A stretch of 64,000 nt of DNA from Sva-07 sp963698565 (GTDB lineage: Bacteria > Actinomycetota > Acidimicrobiia > Acidimicrobiales > Ilumatobacteraceae), in NCBI GenBank assembly GCA_963698565.1, contig CAVORH010000049.1, positions 4,369 to 68,368 of the forward strand, in the 5' to 3' direction. The notes under the pieces were generated by a model, which searched no databases, had not been told where the DNA came from, and worked only from the letters and a program-made list of their open reading frames with translations. Both the position numbers and the translations under genes were made by a program. Positions 26,229 through 36,362 of the stretch are shown here, in pieces (position 1 is the stretch's first letter; each line of letters begins with the position of its first letter).

Positions 26229-28553
26229 TCACGACACCGCGTGCAGCAGCGCCTTCTGGATCTCCTTGCGGTGGGCCGGATCGGTGACGAGCGCGCCGTT
26301 CGTGCGGACGTAGAACGTGTCGACGACCTCCATACCGATCGTCTGCACGGTCGCATGGCGGATGTCGAGTCCCAGCTCGCCGAGCGCCTTCGAGATGCGG
26401 TGCAGGATCCCCACCTTGGTGACCGCTCGGACCACGATCACCGTTGCGTTCGACGACGCCTCGTCGTCGAACACGACCGAGGGAGGGCCCGGGGCCGCTG
26501 CCTGCGTCCGTCGACGGCGACGGTAGGTCTGCTCGCGCTCGGCCAGCCGGGCCTCGATGGCCAGCTGATGTGCCAGCGCGCGGCCGAGGTCGGCTCTGAC
26601 CGCACGCCAGTTGAGCCCGGTGTCCGGAACGACGATGCGGAACTGCGACGCGGCGATGCCGCTCTCGTCCGAGTGGGCCTGTGCGCTCACGACGTCGAGG
26701 CCGTGCAGCGACAACACCCCGGCAATGCGGCTGAACGTGCCCGCGGCGTCGGGGCTGACCACGGTGATCACCTCGTCGCGACGGGAGATGTCGAGCTCGC
26801 CTGCGGCCATCGCCGCCAACGTCTCGGCGTCGGGGAACAGACGCCAGGTCACCTCGGCGACATCGCCACCACCCAGCACGTGGCGCACCCGTGCGACGAG
26901 CTCCGAGACCAGGCCCTCCTTCCAGTCACCCCACGCCGACGGTCCGGTGGCGAGCGAGTCCGCCTCCGTCAGCGCATGCAGCAGATCGAGCACCTCGACC
27001 GTCTTGACCGAGGAAGCGACCTGCTTGATCGTCGCTTCGTCGGTGAGATCTCGACGCATCGCCACATCGGGCAACAACAGGTGGTGTTCGACGAGCGCCA
27101 CCAGCACCTCGACGTCGGCCTGCACCAGGCCGAGCTTGGGACCGATCGATCGGATCAGCTCCATCCCGACCACGGTGTGGTCGCCCGGGTACCCCTTGCC
27201 GAGGTCGTGGAAGAGCGCCCCGAGCACCAGCAGGTCGGGCCGGCTGACCCGATCGACGAGTTCGGACGCGTTCGCTGCGGCTTCCCAGAGGTGTCGGTCG
27301 ACGGTGAAGCGGTGATAGGCGTTGCGTTGCGGTTTCGAACGCACCGGGGCCCACTCGGGCAGCAACCGGGCGATCAGATCACGTTGGTCGAGCGACTCGA
27401 GCACGGGAACGGCCCGATGTCCCTCGAGCAGCAATGCGATCAGGTCGTCGGTGGCTCCCACCGGCCACGCGCCCGTCCACCCCTCCGCGTCGTCGTGCAG
27501 CCGGTCGAGCGTCGACCGGCCGATCCGGGCGCCGTGGCGTGCCGCGGCGATCGCGGTCTGCAGCACCAGCGTGCTGTCGACCCGAGGATCGGCGCCGGGT
27601 GCCAGTTCGATCTCACCGGCGCGCAACACCACACCGGGCGCCACCGCACTGTCCGCCGGCAACTTCCTGCTCGTGGCGACACGGCCCCAGTTCTCCTCAC
27701 ACAGCCAGGCGACGGTCCGGCCGGCAGCAGCGACATCGGTCATCATGTGGTCCGCGTCGGTCCAGCCACCGACCTCGGCGGCACCGTCCTGATCCTCGAG
27801 CCGCAGCACCTCGCCGGAACGACCGGTCGCCCGGTGCAACGCCACCCTGGCGCGCAACAACACGTCGTAGCAGTGATCGAGATCGATCAGGTCCTCGGCG
27901 CGGAGGTCGAGGCCCGCCTCCTGCGCCCACCACAGCGACTGCACGTCGCGAAGTCCACCGTGACCGTCCTTCAGGTCGGGCTCGAGCAGGTAGGCGACGT
28001 CGCCGGCCGACTCCTCGCGAACGCGCACCCGATCACGCAGTTGTGCAAGGAAGCGCGAGCCACTCTTGCTCCACAATTCGCGACCCTGTCGAACCACCTC
28101 CTCGGCGAGACGGTCGTCGCCGGCCAGCGGACGAGCCGTGATCAACGCGGTCGCCGAGTCGAGGTCGGTCTTCGCGAGATCGAGCTGTTCGTCGAGGCGG
28201 CGGACCGCATGGCCGAGTTTCACGCCCGAGTCCCACAGCGGATACCAGAGCGCACTCGCCGTGGGCTCGATGTCCTTCGCGACCTTCTTCGCCTTGACAT
28301 CGTGGACCAGCAGCAGGTCGAGATCGCTGCCCGGTGCCAGCTCGCCGCGTCCATAGCCCCCGATCGCGATCAATGCCACGTGGCCCGACCCGGGTGGATG
28401 CTCGGCGACCGCTCGCTCGAACAGCTCGATCACCCACTCGTCGGTCAGCTCCGCCAACACCCGGCAGTACTCGCGACCCAGGCGTTCCACTCGCTCGGAG
28501 GCGTCGAGGAGCACTTGGCCGCGCCGTGCCGACTCGGCGGTACCGGAACTCAC
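26229..28553 (-). CDS. glnD: [Protein-PII] uridylyltransferase / bifunctional GlnD
   Basis: Nitrogen-sensing enzyme (774 aa) that modifies and demodifies PII. Domains in order: nucleotidyltransferase with GGYGRGELAPGSDLDL, a linker domain with DLKDGHGGLRD, an HD hydrolase domain (LFHDLGKGYPGDH), and two C-terminal ACT domains (SRIAGVLSLHGLDVVSAQ; LHRISKALGELGLDI). The GTG start at 28553 overlaps the stop of the upstream sigma-like gene (GTGA). No glnB or amtB is nearby in the window. Confidence 0.93.
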   Translation of the reverse strand: MSSGTAESARRGQVLLDASERVERLGREYCRVLAELTDEWVIELFERAVAEHPPGSGHVALIAIGGYGRGELAPGSDLDLLLVHDVKAKKVAKDIEPTASALWYPLWDSGVKLGHAVRRLDEQLDLAKTDLDSATALITARPLAGDDRLAEEVVRQGRELWSKSGSRFLAQLRDRVRVREESAGDVAYLLEPDLKDGHGGLRDVQSLWWAQEAGLDLRAEDLIDLDHCYDVLLRARVALHRATGRSGEVLRLEDQDGAAEVGGWTDADHMMTDVAAAGRTVAWLCEENWGRVATSRKLPADSAVAPGVVLRAGEIELAPGADPRVDSTLVLQTAIAAARHGARIGRSTLDRLHDDAEGWTGAWPVGATDDLIALLLEGHRAVPVLESLDQRDLIARLLPEWAPVRSKPQRNAYHRFTVDRHLWEAAANASELVDRVSRPDLLVLGALFHDLGKGYPGDHTVVGMELIRSIGPKLGLVQADVEVLVALVEHHLLLPDVAMRRDLTDEATIKQVASSVKTVEVLDLLHALTEADSLATGPSAWGDWKEGLVSELVARVRHVLGGGDVAEVTWRLFPDAETLAAMAAGELDISRRDEVITVVSPDAAGTFSRIAGVLSLHGLDVVSAQAHSDESGIAASQFRIVVPDTGLNWRAVRADLGRALAHQLAIEARLAEREQTYRRRRRTQAAAPGPPSVVFDDEASSNATVIVVRAVTKVGILHRISKALGELGLDIRHATVQTIGMEVVDTFYVRTNGALVTDPAHRKEIQKALLHAVS

Positions 28554-30859
28554 TGGACGATGTCGACGGACAGGCCGATCGCGGCGATCCGGAACGGGAC
28601 CGACGACGTCGCCACCGCGACGGTGAGAGCATCTTCGGTGGAGTCGATGCTCAGAGCATAGGACGTGACGGTGCCGCCGGAGCCCAACGACTCCCCCGGC
28701 GGCGACTGGCCGTCGACCGTCAGTTCCACCGCCGCCGCGGTGGCGCCCGCGGTCGAGCCGAGAACAACCTGGACACTGACCGCTACATCGCGCGTCGGGG
28801 ACCGCGGCGCCCCCGCCGGAGCGGGTGGAGCGATCGGCACGACGACCTCCACCGCAGCATCGGGGCGTACCCCTCGCAGCGGATCGACGACGACGAACAG
28901 GCTTCGCGAGGGCTTCGCCTGGCGCGTGACGACGAGGAGCGACCACCAGCCGTCGGTTGCCGTCGGCGGTGGCACCACCGCGTACACACCCCCACCGGCG
29001 GACTGGACGATGGCCGTGACATCGGCCACCGACCGGAATCGGGAGTCGACCGGTTCGCTCAGCTCGGCGACAACGGGAGTCGCCGACGAGTCGCCGGGTG
29101 CGATGAGCCCGACCTCCCGCGCCCGGTCCGATGCAGTCCCATTGCTGTGCCACACGAGGAGTGCTTCATCGACCTCGGTCCCCGGCGCGAGGTCGAGCGA
29201 TGCAGTGGAAGCGGGCTGCTCGTCGCCGATGGTGCAGTCGTCGCCGACACAGTCATCGAGGTCGTCGCCAGCGACGAGGAGCTCGCCGCGACCGACGAGC
29301 CCCAACAGCAATCCGGGAACGGTCTCCACGGGAAGGTCGAGCACGCTCGAGCGGATGCTGGGCACCACGACCAACCGGTCGGACACCGCCGGGCCGAGCG
29401 CGAACCTCAACGACAACCCGACGCGTGATCCGGCACCGAGGTCGAGCGAACACGAGGCGCCGGCGGTGCCTGCGCTCTCGCACACTCCATCGCCCTCGGC
29501 GAGCTCGTCGAAGGTCACGCCGGCAGAGGTGCGGACCACGAACGTCACCGACGTCGCTGCGTCCAGCTCGTTCGTGATGCCCAGATCGATCGTGCCGGTA
29601 CCACCCCGATAGAGCGGTGCGGGGGCCGACAGCGTCAGCCCCAGGCTCACCGCTGGCCCTCCCGGCACGTAGACCACGCCCTGCGGAACACCCGGGAACA
29701 GCAGCTCGATGCGGCTCGGCAACGCCGCCGCGTCGGTCGTGTCCACCGGCGGGACGACCGCCCCGCCGTCGGGAGGCACGGTGGTCGTCGACTGGTCCAG
29801 CAGGTCGGCGAGGCGCCCTTCGAAATCGTCGAAGGGACTGCGGATCAGGAGGGCAGCACCGAGCAACGCGATGAGGACCACCGCAGCGGCGCCGAGGCGC
29901 GCCCGCCGATTCGCTCGTTGCGACTGCTGGGCTGCGAGCGCCGACACCCCGAGGACGCCGACGCCCACCCCCAGGGCCTCGCGGTACCGCGCGACGGACA
30001 ACCCAGTCACCCCGGGCACCACCGCAAGCGGGAGCACGAGGGCGAACGCCCCGGGAAGTGCGAGCCGGCGGCGACACTCGAGGCACCCGTTCCGAGCGTC
30101 GCCGTCGCCGCGTCCGTCTGCACCAGCGATGCCGTCGTCACCACCGCTCGCTCCGGTTCCATCGGCGACGAGGTGAGCCGCCACCAGGCGCCGCTGCGCG
30201 TCGGCCAGCGTGCCGAAGTGGTAGCCGGGCAGGAGCGCAACGATCGGACGGCAGTCGCGAGCGACCGCACCCTCGGTCTCCATTTCGACGGCTGAATACG
30301 CGTCGAACAGGCCGCGCTCGGCCGACGACTCGAGCGCGATGACCTCGGTCGGGCTCCTCCCGAGCATCGCCGTCAACGACGCCGCCGGCTCGGACTCGAC
30401 GTGCCGATGCCACAGCACGGTCTGCCATGGTTCCGACAATCGCCCGAATGCAGTTGCGAGCATGGCGAGGTCGACAGCCGGCGCTGCAGCGCCCGCTTCC
30501 TCCCCACCCGTCACTGCCGCGTGAGCGACGCTCGACGCCGCTTCCTCCGCACTGATCGACGAGCCGGGGGGAGCCGGCGCATAGGCCCCGCCGGTCAGGC
30601 AGGCGAGGGCGCGTGGTCGCAACGCTCGCACGGCGAAGTCCGTCGACGCGTCCTGGTCCGAGTCGTCGGTGACCTCCCGGCGCAGCGCTGCCAGTGCATC
30701 GTCGGCCGCCAGTTCCGCCCCTCGTCGATCGCGTGCCCTGGCAACGGCAGCGACCGCGTCACGGTGACGGGATCGGAGTTCGTCCCACGCCTGGTCGGAG
30801 CCCGCCCGCGTCGCAGCAACGAGGTCACGGTCGCTCGGGAGTCGGAAGGGTTCGGCCAT
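28550..30859 (-). CDS. Sigma-70-like protein fused to zinc-finger, membrane and extracytoplasmic parts
   Basis: A 769-residue multidomain protein. Residues 1-65 resemble sigma region 2 (DLVAATRAGSDQAWDELRSR); about 135-190 resemble region 4 (FGRLSEPWQTVLWHRHVE, then MLGRSPTEVIALESSAERGL). Next comes a zinc-site-like stretch (CRPIVALLPGYHF ... HLVAD ... GCLECRRR) like anti-sigma factors, then two hydrophobic segments (about 265-310 and 330-350) and a large Thr/Ala-rich outer part with two Cys pairs. This is the layout of ECF sigma factors with a built-in anti-sigma/membrane tail. It overlaps glnD by four bases. Confidence 0.75.
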   Translation of the reverse strand: MAEPFRLPSDRDLVAATRAGSDQAWDELRSRHRDAVAAVARARDRRGAELAADDALAALRREVTDDSDQDASTDFAVRALRPRALACLTGGAYAPAPPGSSISAEEAASSVAHAAVTGGEEAGAAAPAVDLAMLATAFGRLSEPWQTVLWHRHVESEPAASLTAMLGRSPTEVIALESSAERGLFDAYSAVEMETEGAVARDCRPIVALLPGYHFGTLADAQRRLVAAHLVADGTGASGGDDGIAGADGRGDGDARNGCLECRRRLALPGAFALVLPLAVVPGVTGLSVARYREALGVGVGVLGVSALAAQQSQRANRRARLGAAAVVLIALLGAALLIRSPFDDFEGRLADLLDQSTTTVPPDGGAVVPPVDTTDAAALPSRIELLFPGVPQGVVYVPGGPAVSLGLTLSAPAPLYRGGTGTIDLGITNELDAATSVTFVVRTSAGVTFDELAEGDGVCESAGTAGASCSLDLGAGSRVGLSLRFALGPAVSDRLVVVPSIRSSVLDLPVETVPGLLLGLVGRGELLVAGDDLDDCVGDDCTIGDEQPASTASLDLAPGTEVDEALLVWHSNGTASDRAREVGLIAPGDSSATPVVAELSEPVDSRFRSVADVTAIVQSAGGGVYAVVPPPTATDGWWSLLVVTRQAKPSRSLFVVVDPLRGVRPDAAVEVVVPIAPPAPAGAPRSPTRDVAVSVQVVLGSTAGATAAAVELTVDGQSPPGESLGSGGTVTSYALSIDSTEDALTVAVATSSVPFRIAAIGLSVDIVQ

Positions 30860-31166
30860 GTCGTCGACGCTTCGAAGCGAGGATCGCTCCGAGTCGGGTC
30901 TGCACGCAACGCGCCGCCCGCAGGCCCGTCGCTACGATCCCACTGCGACGCACACCTCGACTCGGGAATTCGCGAATCCAGACGCAATCTTGAGCCACCG
31001 GCGGACGCGGGAGCACGCTGCGCACCCGATCGGACGCTCGTGGTGGTACTCGCCCTGGCAGTGGGGCATGTCGGGTCGATGTGCGCGGCGTCTCGGCTCG
31101 CCCGAAACACCGTCAGATACCACCGCGCCAACGGCCCGGCCGCTGCCTCTTCTACGCTGCACCGTC
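30860..31166. other. Intergenic region between divergent genes
   Basis: About 307 bases between the sigma-like gene and the binding-protein gene. It holds an imperfect palindrome (GGAATTCGCGAATCC near 30966), a TACGAT box near 30933 and the TACGCT box (31153-31158) for the right-hand gene. No RNA gene or conserved ORF is seen. Confidence 0.6.
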
Positions 31167-32417
31167 GTGACCCGCTCCCGAGTTCTGATCGCCACCGCAC
31201 TGGCCGCGGGTCTCGCGCTGTCCGCGTGTTCCGGTGACGACAGCGCGTCACCGACCACCTCGGCCGCCGCCACGACCACGACGATGCCTCCGATCGAAGT
31301 CGGAGACGGCCGCCTCGTCATCGGGGTCCTGCTCCCGACGGGCGATGCCGTTCTCGGCGAGCCGATGGTCGCTGCCGCAGAGTTGGCGATCGATCGGATC
31401 AACGATGCCGGCGGCGTGCTCGGCATTCCGGTACGTGTGATCGTCGCCGACGAGGGCGATACGACGGCCACCGCCACCGCCTCGATCCAGGCGCTCCTGG
31501 CACGCGACGTCGACGCGATCGTGGGCCCGGGCTCGTCGGTGATCGCGCTGAGTTCGCTCGACGACATCGTGACATCCGGAACCGTGGCGTGCTCACCCAC
31601 CGCGAGCACGATCGCGCTCGACGGATTCCCTGACGACGACCTGTTCTTCCGCACTGTGCCGAGCGACTCGCTACAGGCCCAGGCCATCGCCCAGGCCGCG
31701 GACCAGACCGGCGCGCTCGAGGCCTCGATCGTGCACGTCGACGACGCGTACGGACGAGCGCTGGCCGCCAGCGTCAAGCAGGCGATGGCCGGCGGCACGA
31801 TCGCCGTCGGCGAGACGATCGCGTTCTCGGGACGCGACGACGATCTGACGGGCGAGGCGCGGCAATTGCTCGCCTCCGGCTCACCGGTGGCCATCGTGCT
31901 CGCCGACGACGACGACGGGACACGATTCATCGAAACGCTCGGTGGGCTGGACACCGATGCTCTCGACGCCATCGTGGTGAACGACGCCATGCGCAGCACG
32001 AGCTCACCGCAACGCATTGCCGGGCTCGACCCGGAGCTGCGTCGTCGCATCGTCGGGCTCGCGCCCCAGGCCCAGTCCGGCGATCCCGCCGCGCCGTTCG
32101 ATCCCCCTGGGCTCTTCGCCGCCAACGCGTACGACTGTGTGAACCTGATCGCCCTGGCTGCGGTCGCTGCCGGCTCCGACGCGGCGGTCGAAATCGCCGG
32201 TGAGATCCCGGCGGTGAGTTCGAGCGGCTCGGTCTGCAGGACGTTCGCCGCCTGCGTCGATGCGATCGACAATGGATTGGTGATCGACTACAACGGCCCG
32301 TCCGGCCTCATGGAGCTCGGCCGCTCGGGTGATCCGACACGCGCCGTGTTCGACCGGTTCGGGTACGGACCCGACGGCGAGGACGTGCTCGAGCGCACCG
32401 TCGTCGTCGGCCGCTGA
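31167..32417 (+). CDS. Lipoprotein, branched-chain amino-acid-type periplasmic binding protein
   Basis: A 416-residue exported substrate-binding protein. Signal peptide with lipobox LALSACSG near residue 20, then a Ser/Thr linker. The mature part follows the LivJ/Peripla_BP_6 pattern: LVIGVLLPTGDAV, AAELAIDRINDAGGVLG, VDAIVGPGSSV, PSDSLQAQAIAQA, SIVHVDDAYGRALA, FAANAYDCVNLIALAA. No permease or ATPase gene is adjacent, so it is an orphan or a sensor. The GTG start follows TACGCT by eight bases. Confidence 0.88.
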   Translation: MTRSRVLIATALAAGLALSACSGDDSASPTTSAAATTTTMPPIEVGDGRLVIGVLLPTGDAVLGEPMVAAAELAIDRINDAGGVLGIPVRVIVADEGDTTATATASIQALLARDVDAIVGPGSSVIALSSLDDIVTSGTVACSPTASTIALDGFPDDDLFFRTVPSDSLQAQAIAQAADQTGALEASIVHVDDAYGRALAASVKQAMAGGTIAVGETIAFSGRDDDLTGEARQLLASGSPVAIVLADDDDGTRFIETLGGLDTDALDAIVVNDAMRSTSSPQRIAGLDPELRRRIVGLAPQAQSGDPAAPFDPPGLFAANAYDCVNLIALAAVAAGSDAAVEIAGEIPAVSSSGSVCRTFAACVDAIDNGLVIDYNGPSGLMELGRSGDPTRAVFDRFGYGPDGEDVLERTVVVGR

Positions 32418-32446
32418 TCATCCGGTTGCGATCACGCAGGCGTGGG

Positions 32447-33100
32447 TCAGAGCACGTTCTCGATGAAGTCGAGATAGCCCACGTAGAACGCCCCGAACTC
32501 GCCGTAGAGCGCCGAGCCCTTGTCGAAGCGCATCGTGTACACGACGTCCTTGATCACATCGGGGCTCGCGGCGAAGAGCGTGACGCCCCACTCGAAGTCG
32601 TCGAGACCCGTCGAGCCGGTGACGAGCTGGGTGACACGGCCGGCGAACGTGCGGCCACTCTTGCCGTGCTCCATCATCATCTCGTTGCGGTCGTCGTAGG
32701 GCGTCGCGAACCAGTTGGCGTGCCCCTCACGCTTCTTGCTCATCGGGTAGAAGCAGAACGCGTTCAGGCCCTCGGGCGGGAGCTCGGGATACAGGCGTGC
32801 CCGCAGCATGTGCTCGGGCATGCCCTTGGCGTATTCGCTGACCTCGGTGATCGACACGTAGCTGTCGACGATGTCGAGCCCGGCGCGCTGCAGCGAGGTC
32901 TGGAGCGTTCGGAGCGTCTGCCAGTCGGGGGCCAGCGCCATGAACGCAACGTCGGCCTTGTGACCGAGCATCGCCGCGGTGATCACCTGACAGTCGTCGG
33001 CTTCGGCGGCCTTGACGGCAGCAACGACCGCCTCACGATCGAGCGACGGCGTCGGCTTGGCGAACAGGTGGACGACACTGAGACCAGCTTCCATACGCAT
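32447..33100 (-). CDS. hemQ: Coproheme decarboxylase HemQ (chlorite dismutase-like)
   Basis: Heme-synthesis enzyme (217 aa) of the coproporphyrin-dependent pathway, converting coproheme to heme b. Family text: TPSLDREAVVAAVKAA, DVAFMALAPDW, SYVSITEVSEYAKGMP, FCFYPMSKKREGHANWF, GKSGRTFAGRVTQLVTGSTGLDDFEWGVTLF (in pieces), RFDKGSALYGEFGAFYVGY. The ATG at 33100 follows TAGCCT by six bases (leaderless). An ATG two codons later is an alternative. Confidence 0.95.
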   Translation of the reverse strand: MRMEAGLSVVHLFAKPTPSLDREAVVAAVKAAEADDCQVITAAMLGHKADVAFMALAPDWQTLRTLQTSLQRAGLDIVDSYVSITEVSEYAKGMPEHMLRARLYPELPPEGLNAFCFYPMSKKREGHANWFATPYDDRNEMMMEHGKSGRTFAGRVTQLVTGSTGLDDFEWGVTLFAASPDVIKDVVYTMRFDKGSALYGEFGAFYVGYLDFIENVL

Positions 33101-33125
33101 GCCCCCAGGCTACGCCCCCAAACCA

Positions 33126-33158
33126 AATGAGACGGGGGGTCAGACCCCCCGTCTCATT
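33126..33158. terminator. 15-bp perfect hairpin after groEL
   Basis: AATGAGACGGGGGGT (33126-33140) pairs exactly with its complement at 33144-33158 around a three-base loop. On the minus strand it follows the groEL stop by 27 bases and is followed by ATTTGGTTT, a T-rich tract, as in an intrinsic terminator. Confidence 0.8.
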
Positions 33159-33185
33159 GTGCGATGACAACCCGTGGTCAGCTGA

Positions 33186-34805
<1,620 letters not shown>

Positions 34806-34896
34806 CTTGTGTGTCCTCCGTTGGACGTGTTCGAAGCTGTGAGGTTTCGGTTGCGGTGAATGTCGTTGCGTCGCCGGGAGGCCCGGCCGACGCCGT

Positions 34897-34923
34897 TTAG
34901 CACTCTACGGCTTCGACTGCTAA
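34897..34923. promoter_or_regulatory. CIRCE operator (HrcA binding site)
   Basis: TTAGCACTC, nine bases, GACTGCTAA: the standard CIRCE form TTAGCACTC-N9-GAGTGCTAA with one mismatch in the right arm. It is upstream of groEL on the minus strand, so heat-shock repression by HrcA is expected. Confidence 0.9.
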
Positions 34924-34957
34924 ACGCGCAACCGCCGCCGACGCCACCTCCCTCCAA

Positions 34958-35015
34958 CCCGTTTGCGTGATGGTTTCGGTGGACCGGGTCACCCGAACCT
35001 CGACACGAACGTGGG
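34958..35015. repeat. Palindromic intergenic repeat, copy C (degenerate)
   Basis: Left arm CCCGTTTGCGT is intact; the inner dyad (TTCGGTGGACC / GGTCACCCGAA) is nearly intact; the right outer arm is worn (ACACGAACGTGGG). It sits seven bases from the 3' end of the enoyl-CoA hydratase gene and upstream of groEL. Confidence 0.8.
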
Positions 35016-35021
35016 TGGGTG

Positions 35022-35807
35022 TCAGGCGGAATGACCGTGACGGCCTTCGCCGCGGGCGAAGCGCGTCGCTCCGTCTCGGGTCTCGCCGGAGGCGATCGTT
35101 GCCCGACCGAGGCGGGTCTCGTGGGCGAGCGCGGCGCCGAGGTCGAGCGACCACTGGTCGTGGCAGGACGCTCGGTCGGATCGCAGACAGGTCTGCGGGA
35201 GCGCGGCCAGCTGGGCGGCGAGTTCGACGGCAGCATCGAGTGCATCTCCGGGGCCGACCACCCGGTTCGCCAAGCCGATCCGTTCCGCCTCGACCCCGTC
35301 GACGCCGCGACCGGTGAGGATCAGATCGAGCGCCCGCGAGTGCCCGATGAGGCGCGGGAGCCGGACCGTGCCCCCGTCGACCAGCGGCACACCCCATCGG
35401 CGGCAGTAGACCCCGAACACGGCATCGGCCGCGGCGACGCGCAGGTCCGCCCAACACGCGAGCTCGAGTCCGCCAGCGACCGCGTGCCCCTCGACTGCGG
35501 CGATCACCGGCTTGCCCAGCAGGAGCCGAGTCGGCCCCATCGGTCCGAGCGAGCCGACGATCGCGTTCGGCGGCTCGTCGTGGACCGAGTTGCCGCGACC
35601 ATCGGAAATCGCCTTCAGATCAGCCCCGGCACAGAACGTTCCCGATGCGCCGGTGAGCACCGCCACCGACACGTCGTCATCGTCATCGAAGTCGACGAAC
35701 ACGTCGTAGAGCAACTGCGCCGTCGGTCCGTCGACGGCGTTGCGCACCTCGGGCCGGTCGAGGGTGACCACCCGGACCTCGCCCCGATCCTCCACGCGAA
35801 CTGCCAT
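35022..35807 (-). CDS. Enoyl-CoA hydratase/isomerase family protein
   Basis: A 261-residue crotonase-fold enzyme acting on acyl-CoA thioesters. Family marks: VVTLDRPEVRNAVDG near the start, the oxyanion region SGTFCAGADLKAI, the second oxyanion part AVEGHAVAGGLELACWADLRVA (in pieces) and GVPLVDGGTVRLPRLIG. The usual catalytic Glu near ADLRVA/GVPLVD is partly replaced, so the exact reaction is unclear. The ATG at 35807 is chosen; further upstream the frame only reads through palindromic repeats. Confidence 0.9.
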   Translation of the reverse strand: MAVRVEDRGEVRVVTLDRPEVRNAVDGPTAQLLYDVFVDFDDDDDVSVAVLTGASGTFCAGADLKAISDGRGNSVHDEPPNAIVGSLGPMGPTRLLLGKPVIAAVEGHAVAGGLELACWADLRVAAADAVFGVYCRRWGVPLVDGGTVRLPRLIGHSRALDLILTGRGVDGVEAERIGLANRVVGPGDALDAAVELAAQLAALPQTCLRSDRASCHDQWSLDLGAALAHETRLGRATIASGETRDGATRFARGEGRHGHSA

Positions 35808-35838
35808 ACCCTTCAGCCTCGCGCAACCCCCACAATCA

Positions 35839-35889
35839 CGTTTGCGTCGAGGTTCGGGCGACCCGGCCCACCCGAACCATGACGCAAAC
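35839..35889. repeat. Palindromic intergenic repeat, copy D
   Basis: GTTTGCGTC (35840-35848) and GACGCAAAC (35881-35889) flank GGTTCGGGCGACC / CCACCCGAACC. Best-preserved inner dyad of the set. It lies upstream of the enoyl-CoA hydratase gene, 22 bases from copy E. Confidence 0.9.
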
Positions 35890-35911
35890 ATCGACGAACG
35901 GACTCCGGAAG

Positions 35912-35961
35912 GTTTGCGTTGCGTTTTGGGTGACCCGTCCCACCAAGACCTCGACGCAAAC
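35912..35961. repeat. Palindromic intergenic repeat, copy E
   Basis: GTTTGCGT (35912-35919) and ACGCAAAC (35954-35961) flank a diverged inner dyad (TTTTGGGTGACC / CCCACCAAGA). It stands 28 bases from the 3' end of the CysO gene, in tandem with copy D. Confidence 0.88.
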
Positions 35962-35989
35962 GGTGAGGACTGGGAGCGGGCGGGGACGG

Positions 35990-36265
35990 TCAGCCGCCGG
36001 CGACGGCGGGGATGATCGACACGGTGATGCCGTCGGCGACCTCGGTGTCGAGGCCGTCGAGGTAGCGCACGTCGTCGTCGTCGACGAACACGTTGACGAA
36101 CTTGCGCAGTGCGCCGTCCTCGTCGACGAGCCGCTCACCCATGCCCGGGTGGGCCGCCTCGAGCGCGGCCACGACGTCGGCGAGCGTGCCCGGCTCGACG
36201 GTGACCTGCTTGTCGCCGCCGGTCAACGGACGCATGGTGGTGGGAATGCGGACGGTCACTGCCAT
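35990..36265 (-). CDS. cysO: Sulfur-carrier protein CysO (ThiS/MoaD-like)
   Basis: A 91-residue ubiquitin-fold sulfur carrier ending in GG (IPAVAGG), the site of thiocarboxylation. Start MAVTVRIPTTMRPLTGG and FVNVFVDDDDVRYLDGL closely follow mycobacterial CysO, which supplies sulfur for cysteine synthesis with CysM and is released by Mec. Neither cysM nor mec is next to it here. The ATG follows TAGCAT by seven bases (leaderless pattern). It is divergent from glycerate kinase. Confidence 0.9.
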   Translation of the reverse strand: MAVTVRIPTTMRPLTGGDKQVTVEPGTLADVVAALEAAHPGMGERLVDEDGALRKFVNVFVDDDDVRYLDGLDTEVADGITVSIIPAVAGG

Positions 36266-36362
36266 GGCGGCGATGCTACCTGCGCGATACCCGAGTGAGG
36301 TGGTCGACAATCGGTGGGCGGAGCCAGTCGACCTGCGACGACCGGGCACTAGCGTCGTCGGT

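Noticed and set aside
25893..28661. A 922-codon open frame on the plus strand
   Set aside because: Antisense to NUDIX and glnD; composition typical of a reverse frame.
35808..35891. N-terminal extension of the enoyl-CoA hydratase
   Set aside because: The extra 28 codons are just the translated palindromic repeat D; the crotonase fold begins right after the ATG at 35807.
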